A stretch of DNA of 64,000 bases, from assembly GCF_023065955.2 (NCBI RefSeq), contig NW_026623008.1, positions 439,001-503,000 of the forward strand, written 5' to 3'. The notes beneath the pieces are model-generated. The model searched no databases, was not told where the DNA came from, and saw only the letters and a list, made by a program, of their open reading frames with translations. Numbering within the stretch: the stretch's first letter is position 1; each line of letters begins with the position of its first letter. This DNA comes from Ursus arctos (taxonomy: Eukaryota; Chordata; Mammalia; Carnivora; Ursidae). Shown piece after piece: positions 21,701 through 31,976 of this stretch. A program made the translations under genes and the position numbers.

Positions 21701-22974
21701 GCCGGGCCCCTGCTTAATCCCTGGGCCTCAGCTGGAGTGGGACCCGCCTAGGACTGGGGCCCCGCTGTACCCGAGCCCGGGGACCGACCCGGCGCCACCT
21801 GGAGCTCCCTTCCCGAGCAAGACTTGTAGGGCTTCCTGGACAGGGCCTCACTCCAACCCGCTGGGCTTGGGGTGCCAGGGTGGGTGCCCTCTTCTCCTGG
21901 GGGCCTTCAGCCTGCCGTCAGCCAGAGAGCTGCGGGCACTCAGGCAGCCCTCCTGCCGAGACTTGACCTTGGGGCTGTGGGCTGACCGGGGAGCCTTGGT
22001 GGTGCCCTGCATCACCTCCCCAGAGCTGGCAGGCTGCCTGCCCCGGGCTGCACAGCCAGTGTCCTTCCTGTTGTTTGCAAGTTCTGAAAAGCTCCCAGCA
22101 GCTCCTCTGCGTTGCTGGCTCAGGTTCTAGACAGGAAGGCCAGGCCCACAGGATGTCTGGTGTCCAGGAAGGTAGCCCTGAAGACCTCAGAGACCATCTG
22201 CTCAGTGGATGGAAGGTAGGCCCTGAGAGAGGGGAGGGGCGTGCCGGAAGTCTCTGGAGCACCGTCTTCCTGAGGCCAGGCGCAACTGTCCCCACACCTG
22301 AAGACAGGGTGAGCTCACCTCTGGGAGCTCTGCCAATGCCAGGGGCCTCCAGGGCCTCAGCAGCCACGAGGCGCCATCAGATGCTCCTGGCATCCTGGGT
22401 GGTAAGATGCAGCTGAGTCCCCAGGGACCGTCAGAGCGCAACCCCAGTGCTGGCCCTGGGCTCCCAGGAGGGCAGAGGCTGAGTTGCCCAGGGGCACCCA
22501 TTCAGTGTGTGGGCACTTGAATGTTTATGGAGTGACTGTATGAATGTGAGCAGAATCCAGGGCAGGACTCGCCTAGGGCGCTTCCAGGAGGTTCCTTGGG
22601 ACTGGGGGAGGGCCTTATGGCTGTCTTCAGATGTAGAAGGGCTTTGGCTCAGCTGCCCTTCTGTGTGGCACCCGTACAGCCCCAGTAGGGGTGAAAAGAT
22701 CCGTGTCTGTCAGGCAGTGCTGACCTTGCAGCCTCTGTTCTGGCCCCAGATGTAGCAGTAAAAGCAAAGAAGGGCCCAACCCACCTGGCCACCCTTCCTG
22801 GCCCTCCACTCGCTCTACTGTCTCTTTTGTCGTGGTACTTATCTTTTTTTACCTACCATGTTGGACTTTTCTGGCTTTCTCCAGGAATATCGCCCTAATA
22901 GGCAGGGCTGTTTGTCTCATGGGGCATCCACCTTGGAAGGGTACTTGGCTCTGGGCAGAGACTCAGCAGATGTT

Positions 22975-23215
22975 TCTCCAGCTGGTAAAACGAGACACAG
23001 TCTGGTGAGAGAGACAATAAATAAGCCAGGAAGCATGAGTAGAGATGTGTGCCGTAGATAGGACATAGCAGAGTGCTCTGACGAGCCTGAGTGACAAGGA
23101 GGGGCATGCTAAGATCTGGGGGCAGGTGTTCCAGGCCCAGGGCACAGCAGCATCTGTGACACAGGTCACTGTGTCAGAGCATGTGGCCCAGGCAGAGGGA
23201 AGTAAGCTCCTGGGG
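22975..23215 (+). repeat. Ancient interspersed repeat (same family as 17228-17430?) in CPTP intron 1
   Basis: Contains 'gagagacaataaataagccag', 'ggtgttccaggcccagggcacagcag' and 'gtggcccaggcagaggg', which follow the order of the old mammalian repeat 'gacagacaataaacaag...gcattccaggcagagggaacagca'. By-eye assignment only. Confidence 0.35.
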
Positions 23216-23397
23216 AGAAGGAGGCTGACCCAGGGATGGGGCCCACTGTGGGCTCTCAGTGGGGTCGGCCGGATCCCAGCCATTGCTTTCTGACTGCTCT
23301 TGCCCCCCACTCTGAAATAGTGACCCAGGGAGTGAGCTGATTCACAGGGAGACAGCCCACCAGCCTAACCACCTGTGTGTTTCAGTGCGCTTGAGAT

Positions 23398-24269
23398 ATG
23401 GATGGCTTGGAGTCGGACTTCAACCTGAAAGTCGTCTTAGTCAGCTTCAAGCAGTGTCTCAATGAGAAGGAGGAGGTGCTGCTGGACCACTACCTCGCCG
23501 GCTGGAGGGGGCTAGTCAGGTACATTTGGGGGGCACTGCCTTGCGGGGCCCCACGCTTCCCATGTGCTGCGGGGACACCGTGCGCACCCAGCTCCCGCCC
23601 GCTTGGGGCTGGTCAGCCCTTCTCACTCACCACGTGGCCGGCGGCACCGAGCCTTCCTACCCCTGTCTACAGGGGGACATGTGCCCCGGGAAGTGGGGCG
23701 CGGCCTCCCCTGCACCCAGGCTCAGTTCCTGCTTCCCCTCGAGCAGGTTCCTGAACAGCCTGGGCGCCATCTTCTCCTTCGTCTCTAAGGACGTCACCGC
23801 GAAGCTGCAGGTCATGGAGCGTCTGCGCAGTGGCCCACAGCGGGAGCACTACAGCAGCCTGCAGTCCATGGTGGCCTACGAGGTGGGCAACCAGCTGGTG
23901 GACCTGGAGCGGCGCTCCCGCCACCCTGACTCGGGCTGCCGGACAGTGCTTCGGCTGCACCGTGCCCTGCGCTGGCTACAGCTCTTCCTGGAAGGCCTGC
24001 GCACCAGCCCCGAGGACGCCCGCACAGCTGTGCTCTGCACCGATTCCTACAACGCCTCTCTGGCTGCCTACCACCCCTGGATCATCCGCCGGGCCGTCAC
24101 CGTGGCCTTCTGTACGTTGCCCACACGCAAGGTCTTCCTGGAGGCCATGAACGTGGGGTCCCCAGAGCAGGCTGTGGAGATGCTGGGCGAAGCCCTGCCC
24201 TTTATTGAGCGTGTCTACAATGTCTCCCAGAAACTCTACGCTGAGCATTCTCTGCTGGACCTGCCCTAA
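23398..24269 (+). CDS. CPTP: CPTP, ceramide-1-phosphate transfer protein (GLTPD1)
   Basis: Two coding exons, 23398-23519 and 23747-24269, join in frame to 214 aa, the human length. The coding exon opens at an acceptor (gtttcag|tgcgcttgagatATGG), so the 5' UTR is spliced. The protein is an all-alpha GLTP-fold carrier that moves ceramide-1-phosphate from the trans-Golgi to the plasma membrane and other membranes. Residues known to bind the phosphate and amide are present: D56 and K60 (VSKDVTAK), R106 and R110 (CRTVLRLHR), and H150 (YHPW). The C-terminus is YAEHSLLDLP, matching the family. The N-terminus (MDGLESDFNLKVV) differs slightly from human. Upstream it shares the promoter with INTS11; TAS1R3 follows 2.8 kb downstream on the same strand. 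Confidence 0.97.
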
Positions 24270-24755
24270 GGGCCAGCGGGCCACGTGGGGCAGGTTTCCC
24301 CGCTCCAGAGCTGGGCTGGGGCAGCCAGCTCCTATCAGTCCCACTGTGGAGCTCTGTGGGTGCGCCAGGAATGGGAAGAACACTGTCCCGTGTTAGCCCA
24401 GCTTGATCAGAGCCACGGGCCCAGCGAGGCCCACTCAGGCTGTGCTTCTAGCCTGCGGCACGAGGGCTGTGCCAGAGAAAGCGGGCCCTGGCCTCTGCTC
24501 CTCCCTTTTCACTTTGCTCTGCCCAAGGCGTCTTTGCTTTACCCTCAGCTGAGTTACACATGTGTCCCAGCAGGCCTCACCTAGACGGTGAGGTGCAGAA
24601 GGCAGGGCAGGTAAGGGGCAGGATCAGCATTCACGGGACACCCGGAGAAGCTGCCCCCTGCCTGCGAGCCAAGTCGTGCAGTGGGACAAAGTCACAGGTG
24701 GCACAGAGACTTCCTCCTGCTGCCAGCAAACATATTTGCAGGTGCTTGTCCACCC

Positions 24756-24809
24756 CTGGTCCACCTCGGTGTCTGTACCCCCCTGGTCCACCTCGGTGTC
24801 TGTACCCAG
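24756..24809 (+). repeat. 27-bp tandem duplication in the CPTP 3' UTR
   Basis: ctggtccacctcggtgtctg recurs after 27 bp (starts at 24756 and 24783). Two copies, nearly perfect. Confidence 0.75.
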
Positions 24810-25331
24810 GTACCCCCAGGCTCCTCCACACGGGGTTGGCCGTCCCCAGGACAGGGATAGAACCCCTGGGCAGCAGCCGGGAGCTGAAGCCCTGAGCGAA
24901 GGCCAGCCCTGCCTCTCTCTCTGCACTCTCATCAGCTGTCCCTGCAGCCACCCCGTCAGCCGGGTGCCCCCCCAGCAGCTGCCTGTGAGTCTGCACAGCA
25001 CAGCCCAGAGCTCTGCGGAGTCCACAGCTCTGCCGGTCCAGGGCTAGCCTCTCACTCCCCGTCGTCCAGCAAGACTGTGTTCCCTCCTCCCTGCCCCTTG
25101 CTGCCCCACAGAGACTCATGAGATGGCACATGGAGAGAGCCTGGACCACGTGCCCAGCTGATAGGCCAGCCGTCACCCAGCGCTCGGGGGCCTGGCTTCT
25201 ACCGGCGCTTCCCTGGGAGCCGGGGCCCCTCGATGCCAAGGGGGCCGTATCCACCGTGCCGCAGCTGCGCCTACGCGTCGGCTTGCAGAGACCCTGGAAA
25301 GTGTCATCGGGTGATGGTCTGTTCCGACATC

Positions 25332-25337
25332 AATAAA
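25332..25337 (+). terminator. Polyadenylation signal AATAAA for CPTP
   Basis: First canonical hexamer after the CPTP stop on the plus strand. It implies a 3' UTR of about 1.1 kb (24270 to about 25355). Confidence 0.75.
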
Positions 25338-25359
25338 CGCCACTCAGAGCAGGCAGTGC

Positions 25360-27055
25360 CCTCCAGGGCAGAGGTGTTTGGTGTGTCAGGCGGCTGCTTA
25401 CTGAAGGGAGGAGGGGCGTGACCTCACGGGGCTGAGGCCCTACTGCTAGGCTCACGGGGCAGTGTCCAGCACAGGGACGTGAGGCGTAGCCCGGCCAGCA
25501 TGGGGCAGCGGGATGCGGCCTGTCTGTGTTGTGTAGCCTTTAGCTTGGCCCCCCGAGCCGCCACCAAGGTCCATGTCGTCATCCCCACTTTACGGGCGAG
25601 AAAACAGAATGACCCGAGGTGCTGGGTTGAGGGCAACTGCACAGCTTGTAGGGAGGAGAAGACCTGTGCGTGGGAGCCGCCCTGTGGTGCAGCAGTGGTG
25701 GGACGGAAGAAGGACTCCTGTCAGGCAGCATGCTCTCCAGCACCCCAATGTCAGGCCCAAAGAGCGGTGTCTAATGCCAGGTGCCCTGCGCCTGCAGCTT
25801 CGCCCTGTCCCACGGGGGCCACAGCGCCGTGAGGTGCCAGCAAAGGCAGGTGACCGTGAGGGCGGCACACGTGTGCCCACGTGCACACAGATTACAGGGG
25901 CCGTGCACAGCACACGCGTCACACGCATGCTGTGTGTGCAGGTACAGTGCGCCGAGTGTGTGCTCGCACGTACATGCGTGCCCCAGGCGTGCCATGCAGG
26001 CTGCTCCCTCCCCACAGGCAGCGAGGATCGGATCCTAGACCATCCACTAGAAACGTCTGCCAGGCCCCAGCCAGGGTTGAGACCACCCGGAGCTCCTCCA
26101 CTCCAGGGGTGTCAGTAGCCTCCCCCGGTTCCTCTGAGTGCCTCATGGGCACCCCGACACCTGAGCCTCGTGTCAGGTGCCCGGGGCACCCAGAGGCTAA
26201 GGAGAAACTGCTGGCACGTCCATCGGGGCTGACCTGCACATACCCAGTGTTGACCCAGCCTCAGAGGCCCATTTGGTTACAGCCTTTCCTGCCTCGTTTC
26301 CATACACTGTCCCGCAGGCCCAGCTGTGCCCTCTGTCCCCGGAGGGAGGCACCTGCTGTGTCAAGAGCCCAGGCAGGGTGTGGGCAGAACCAGGCTCAGG
26401 GTCCCTGAAGTTTCCAGGCCTCAGACACCCAGCAGAGCAACAGCCCAGACCTTTAAGTTGCACTGTTCTCAGACAAGCTGAGTGGCCACAGCCCTACCCT
26501 GGAGCCCTCCCCACCCCAGCCACAGGATGGAGAGCAGGCTGGCTGGCTGCCCCTGAACCTGCAGGTGGAGCCACCCCTGCAGCCCACCCCCTGCCCCCAA
26601 CCCCCGACTCCTAACAGTCCTCCCCAGGGCTGGGAGAGGTGTTTCTGTACCCACTCCTCGGGGCACTGGTACCTCCCACAGGCAGCTGGAGACCCCAGGA
26701 CCCTCTGGCAGGGAAGTCCTGAGTGTCGCTCCTCCTGTCCAGGAACGGGGTGGTTGCAGAGGGACGTGGACACAGGCAGGTAACAAGGTCATGGTCAGTG
26801 GTTGCTCAGCCTACCTGCCCACGTCACTGTCAGCCAGAGAGCCTGGTGGGTGGCATCAGGATAAGAGTCCAAGGAACACAGACCTATGGGGCCTAGGGAA
26901 ACGAGGGTGTCCCCAGGGGCCCCTGGGCTTGGCAGGTGAGGACAAGTGAGGATTTTGCTAGGCAAATCCTTGGCCCTCCCCTGCCCCAAGTCATCATATC
27001 AGGGCCCCCACCTGGTTCTCTCATTTGCCATCCCTGCTGGAAGCTGCCACCTGCC
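25360..27055. other. Intergenic region CPTP to TAS1R3
   Basis: This 1.7-kb interval would hold the TAS1R3 promoter. Apart from the MIR fragment I see a TG/CA-rich patch at about 25860-25980 and no exon. No TATA box is obvious within 100 bp of the TAS1R3 ATG. Confidence 0.6.
25566..25656 (+). mobile_element. MIR SINE fragment
   Basis: The core 'catccccactttacgggcgagaaaacagaatgacccgaggtgctgg...actgcacagcttgtagg' follows the MIR consensus order (ccccattttacagatgagg... gtcacacagctagtaag). Old and diverged. Confidence 0.6.
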
Positions 27056-30000
27056 ATGCGAGGCCTGACTCTCCTGGGCCTCATGGCTCTCGTGGGCCTC
27101 GGAGCAGGCGCCCCATTGTGCTTATCCCGGCAGCTCAGGATGCAAGGGGACTACGTGCTGGGTGGGCTCTTCCCCCTGGGCTTGGCCGAGGATGCGGGTC
27201 TCGGCGACAGGACACAGCCCAATGCCACCGTGTGCACCAGGTAGGAGTGTGGGGGTAGGGAGCAAGGGGTGACGAGGGTGGGGGTGGCTCAGGTCTGGGG
27301 TGCTCCTGAGTGGGGACGAGGCGTCGGCCACCCTCAGCCCTGTGTGGCCCCAGGTTCTCGGCCCTTGGCCTGCTCTGGGCGCTGGCCATGAAGATGGCTG
27401 TGGAGGAGATCAACAATGGGTCTGCCCTGCTGCCGGGGCTGCACCTGGGCTACGACCTCTTTGACACGTGTTCAGAGCCCGTGGTGGCCATGAAGCCCAG
27501 CCTCATGTTCATGGCCAAAGCGGGCAGCTGCGACATTGCCGCCTACTGCAATTACACGCAGTACCAGCCCCGCGTGCTGGCTGTCATCGGACCCCACTCG
27601 TCCGAGCTCGCCCTCATCACGGGCAAGTTCTTCAGCTTCTTCCTCATGCCTCAGGTGCGCCCCCCACCCCACCGGGTCACCCGCCCCCGCCGGCCCTGCC
27701 CACAGGAGCCCCCACGTGAGGAGCTGCCTCCCGGTCGCTGCAGGTCAGCTATGGTGCCAGCACCGACCGGCTGAGCAACCGGGAGATCTTCCCGTCCTTC
27801 TTCCGCACGGTGCCCAGCGACCGCGTGCAGGCCATGGCGATGGTGGAGCTGCTGCAGGAGCTCGGCTGGAACTGGGTGGCCGCGGTGGGCAGCGACGACG
27901 AGTACGGCCGGCAGGGCCTGAGCCTCTTCTCCAGCCTGGCCAACACGAGGGGCATCTGCATCGCGCACGAGGGCCTGGTGCCGCTGCCGCGCGCGGGCAG
28001 CCTGCGGCTGGGCACCGTCCAGGGCCTGCTGCACCAGGTGAACCAGAGCAGCGTGCAGGTGGTGGTGCTGTTCGCCTCCGCCCGCGCTGCCCGCACCCTC
28101 TTCAGCTACAGCATCCACTGCAGGCTCTCGCCCAAGGTGTGGGTGGCCAGTGAGGCCTGGCTGACCTCGGACCTGGTCATGACGCTGCCCGGCATGGCCG
28201 AGGTGGGCACTGTGCTCGGCTTCCTGCAGCAGGGCGCCCTGATGCCCGAGTTCTCGTCCTACGTGCGGACCCGCCTGGCCCTGGCTGCCGACCCCGCCTT
28301 CTGTGCCTCGCTGGACGCTGAACAGCCAGGCCTGGAGGAGCACGTGGTGGGCCCACGCTGCCCCCAGTGCGACCACATCACGCTAGAGAACGTATCTGCG
28401 GGGCTGCTGCACCACCGGACCTTTGCTGCCTACGCGGCCGTGTATGGCGTGGCCCAGGCCCTCCACAACACGCTGCTCTGCAATGCGTCAGGCTGCCCCT
28501 CGCGGGAGCCTGTGCTGCCCTGGCAGGTGAGGGTGGGGAGCCCCCGGCACTCCTGAGAAGGAATTTCAGCGGGGGTTCGGGGCTAGAGGCGGCTACTTGC
28601 CCAGCCCCCCCACTGGCTCCGACCCGTCCCCCAGCTCCTGGAGAACATGTACAACACAAGCTTCCGCGCCCGCGGCCGGCTGCTGCGGTTCGATGCCAGT
28701 GGGAACGTGCACATGGATTATGACCTGAAGCTGTGGGTGTGGCAGGACCCGATGCCCGAGTTGCGCACCGTAGGAGCCTTCGATGGCCGCCTGAAGCTCT
28801 GGCACTCCCAGCTGTCCTGGCACACGCCAGGGAACCAGGTGAGAGCCCCAGGCCGCACGGCCCCAGCGGCGCAGCAGCATTCGGCCAGGAACGAGCTTGG
28901 CTCTGCCTGGGGCGGGGGGAGGGAGTGGGGGACCACCCCCAGGTCTGGGCGGGTGCATCCAGCCGAGCACGGCCTGAGCCCCAAGGCCCCGTGCCAGCCG
29001 CCCGTGTCCCAGTGCTCCCGGCAGTGCAGGGAGGGCCAGGTACGCCGAGTGAAGGGCTTCCACTCCTGCTGTTATGACTGCGTGGACTGCAAGGCCGGCA
29101 GCTATCAGCGCAGCCCAGGTGAGCACCTCTCCGAGGCCTATACAGGGTGGGAGTGAGGCCGAGGAGCCTGCACCCCCCCACCCATGCCCCCTCTTTCCTC
29201 CTACCACAGATGACCTCCTCTGCACCCAGTGTGACCAGAACCAGTGGTCCCCGGACCGGAGCACACGCTGCTTTCCCCGCAGGCCCACATTCCTGGCATG
29301 GCAGGAGCCAGCCGTGCTGGTACTGCTTATACTTCTGGGTCTGGCGCTGGGCCTGGTGCTGGCGGCCCTGGGGCTCTTCATCCGGCACTGGGACAGCCCA
29401 CTGGTGCAGGCCTCAGGTGGGCCACGGGCCTGCTTTGGCCTGGCCTGCCTGGGCCTTGTCTGCCTCAGCGTCCTCCTGTTCCCTGGCCAGCCGGGCCCGG
29501 CCAGCTGCCTGGCCCAGCAGCCACTGCTCCACCTTCCACTCACTGGCTGCCTGAGCACGCTTTTCCTGCAAGCAGCCCAGATATTCGTGGGTTCAGAGCT
29601 GCCACCAAGCTGGGCAGAGCAACTGCGTGGCTGCCTGCAGGGGCCCTGGGCCTGGCTGGTGGTGCTGCTTGCTCTGCTGGCGGAAGCAGCATTATGTGCC
29701 TGGTACCTGGTGGTCTTCCCACCAGAGGTGGTGACGGACTGGTGGGTGCTGCCCACAGAGGCGCTGGTGCACTGCCGCGTGCGCTCCTGGATCAGCTTCG
29801 GCCTGGTGCATGCCACCAATGCCGTGCTGGCCTTCCTCTGCTTCCTGGGCACTTTCTTGGTGCAGAGCTGGCCAGGCCACTACAATGGCGCCCGTGGCCT
29901 CACTTTTGCCATGCTAGCCTACTTCATCACCTGGATCTCCTTCGTGCCCCTCTTTGCCAATGTGCATGTGGTCTACCAGCCCACGGTGCAGATGGGCGCC

Positions 30001-30168
30001 ACCCTCCTCTGTGCCCTGGGCATCCTGGCCACCTTCCACCTGCCCAAGTGCTACCTGCTGCTGTGGCGGCCGGAGCTCAACACCCCTGAGTTCTTCCTGG
30101 GAGATGATGCCAGAGGACAGGGCAGCAGTGGTACTGGGGGGAAGGAGACTCAGGGCAAAAGCAAGTGA
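27056..30168 (+). CDS. TAS1R3: TAS1R3, taste receptor type 1 member 3 (intact)
   Basis: Six exons, 27056-27240, 27354-27654, 27744-28526, 28635-28838, 28998-29118 and 29210-30168, form an uninterrupted 850-aa frame (human 852) with GT-AG introns. It is the shared subunit of the sweet (with TAS1R2) and umami (with TAS1R1) class C GPCRs of taste cells, signalling through gustducin. Visible domains: signal peptide about 1-20, Venus-flytrap ligand-binding domain about 22-490, the nine-cysteine linker about 495-555 (including [12 protein letters not shown]), then seven hydrophobic segments from about 565 to 820. The last exon carries the whole membrane domain. The C-terminus contains LNTPEFFLG followed by a polar tail. 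No frameshift, premature stop or broken splice site is present, unlike reported losses in some marine carnivores. Start chosen at the ATG before the signal peptide. Confidence 0.97.
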
Positions 30169-30449
30169 CCCCTGACCCAGTGACCTCACCCCAGTGAACC
30201 CAGACTTAGTTGAGAGTTCCTATGAAGCAACCCCCAGACTGTACCCCAGCTGCTGAGCCCGCCCCCAGCTCTAGATCCTGACTGCAGGCTGACTGCTGAC
30301 CTTAACGCCACAGCGATCCTTGGGCCTGCAGCATTCACGGAGGGCCTCAGCACCCACCTGGGCCCCAGAAAAGCTCTGTATCTGTCCTAGCCAAGCCCTG
30401 GCCAGGGCCTACCCAGGTGATCCAGCCCCACTATTCCAGAAAGAGGCCC

Positions 30450-30455
30450 ATTAAA
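30450..30455 (+). terminator. Possible polyadenylation signal ATTAAA for TAS1R3
   Basis: First AATAAA-like hexamer after the TAS1R3 stop, about 280 bases downstream. It is the second most common signal variant. Confidence 0.45.
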
Positions 30456-30754
30456 AGGTTCCTCGGGGCTCATGTAGTTCACACCAAGAGCTCAGGAAAG
30501 CCCCCAGCCAGATCACTTGAACTCCAAGCTGAGCATTACTTGCCTGGCCAGGCCCAGCCTGGAGCCTCCAGCCAGCACTCCGTCCAAGCATCACGGGGAT
30601 GGGAGGTTGGTGGGTGGGCTGGAGCTGTTCTGACCCTTCTGCAGGGGCATGTGACTGACCATGGGCCCCAGAGTGGGACAGGAATGGTGAGCAGGGCAGG
30701 GGCGCACACCCAACCTCCCCCTCTCTCCATGGCCCAGCCCGAGTGGGTAAAATA

Positions 30755-30920
30755 GGGTCAGGTGGCCACCAGCACCGTGGACAGAGCCCGGGGGTCAGCA
30801 CCAAGGCCAGCACCATAGCCAAGACCCCTGGATCCAGGAGCTAGCACCACGGACAGAAGACCAGCCGCCAGGACCCTGCTGGCAGCCAGCACCGGGGACA
30901 GAGACCTGGCGCTGACCAGG
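30755..30920 (+). repeat. Degenerate short repeat between TAS1R3 and DVL1
   Basis: The phrase ccagcacc(g/a)(t/c/g)ggacagag recurs at about 30765, 30843 and 30889, with shorter echoes (agcaccaaggcc, agcaccatagcc) between. Weakly periodic, probably a decayed minisatellite. Confidence 0.45.
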
Positions 30921-31059
30921 GACTCAGAAGACAGCACCTGGCCAGTCCTCGGTCAGCTCTCAGCCAGGCCCTGGGGAGGCTGGACAAGCCCCCACACCTC
31001 AGCCTTCTAAGGTGCCCCAGCAGAAGAGAAGAGACACAGGCCACACGTCAGTCCCATAA

Positions 31060-31976
31060 AATTAAATGCTTTTTAGTCTTTAAAATAGCATTTACACAGA
31101 AGCAGCTCTATTAACTATCTGGACGGATACTCCGACTTGATACGGTATCTACAGCGCAGACGTGTGCAGGCCAGAAACGCCAGGAAGGAAGCGGCGTGAG
31201 TGGGTGGGCAGTCACCCGAGGACAGCACGGAGTAGGCTGGCTACCCCCTCTTCCCCACACCCTGCCCCTGCAGCAGCTGTGTGCATCCGGCCCCTTGCCC
31301 CTCAGAGTCACATCCCACCACCACCAGCTAAAACACATTCCCCCTCCCATCTCCCCCTCACCAACCCTCCCACTTTCAGACAGGACCTGTGTCCCTGCAT
31401 TCAGTCTGAAGCCCGGTGGGGGGGGGGCAGCAGACGTGGCCACCACTTTCCCCAGAGCACACAGGCCAGGCAATAAATAAATAAATTAGATCCCTACCCC
31501 GGGCATCCACAGAGGGACCTGGGGGCTCTGATTCCACCTTCAAGAAGGGCCAACCCAGCCCATGCAAGAGTGGTGGGGCCTGTGACTTGGGCCAGAGGGG
31601 GCCCAGGCCCAGCAGCCACATCTCAGCTTAGTCTGGGGCCCTGGGCACAGCTCTGTAGGCAAGTGGGGGTCCCTGAGGCACACCCCAAGGGCACAGGGTC
31701 TGCATGGACAAGCTACTCCAAATAGGAATGGACGGACTGCCAGATTCAGATCATGGAGGTCTGGGCTGCCTTCAGTCCCTCGCCCAGCCTGCTCCCACTC
31801 TCCGTCCAGGCCCAGGCCCCCTGACCTGGCCCCTTGTGTGCATGGAAGCCCAGGCTGGCTTGACCCGGGACAGCCACCAATAAGGCAAGCCCACACAAGC
31901 TCCAGAGGCAGTTCCCTCCTGCAGGACCACCAGCTCCCCCACCGTGGGGCCGAGCTTGAAGGCACTCTCTCCTCAG
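31060..31976 (-). other. Probable DVL1 3' UTR
   Basis: Non-coding sequence after the DVL1 stop at 31977-31979. The likely end is near 31060-31110, where A/T-rich sequence appears, but I see no canonical AATAAA on the minus strand there, so the cleavage site is uncertain. The length (about 0.9 kb) is my estimate. Confidence 0.5.
31473..31489 (-). promoter_or_regulatory. AU-rich element in the DVL1 3' UTR
   Basis: On the minus strand this reads TAATTTATTTATTTATT, three overlapping ATTTA pentamers. It lies about 490 bases after the DVL1 stop and so probably in its 3' UTR. Such elements recruit mRNA-decay or stabilising proteins. Confidence 0.55.

Noticed and set aside
28593..29852. 419-aa open frame antisense to TAS1R3
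   Set aside because: Shadow of the TAS1R3 coding sequence on the opposite strand; GC-rich third positions keep it open. No homology known.
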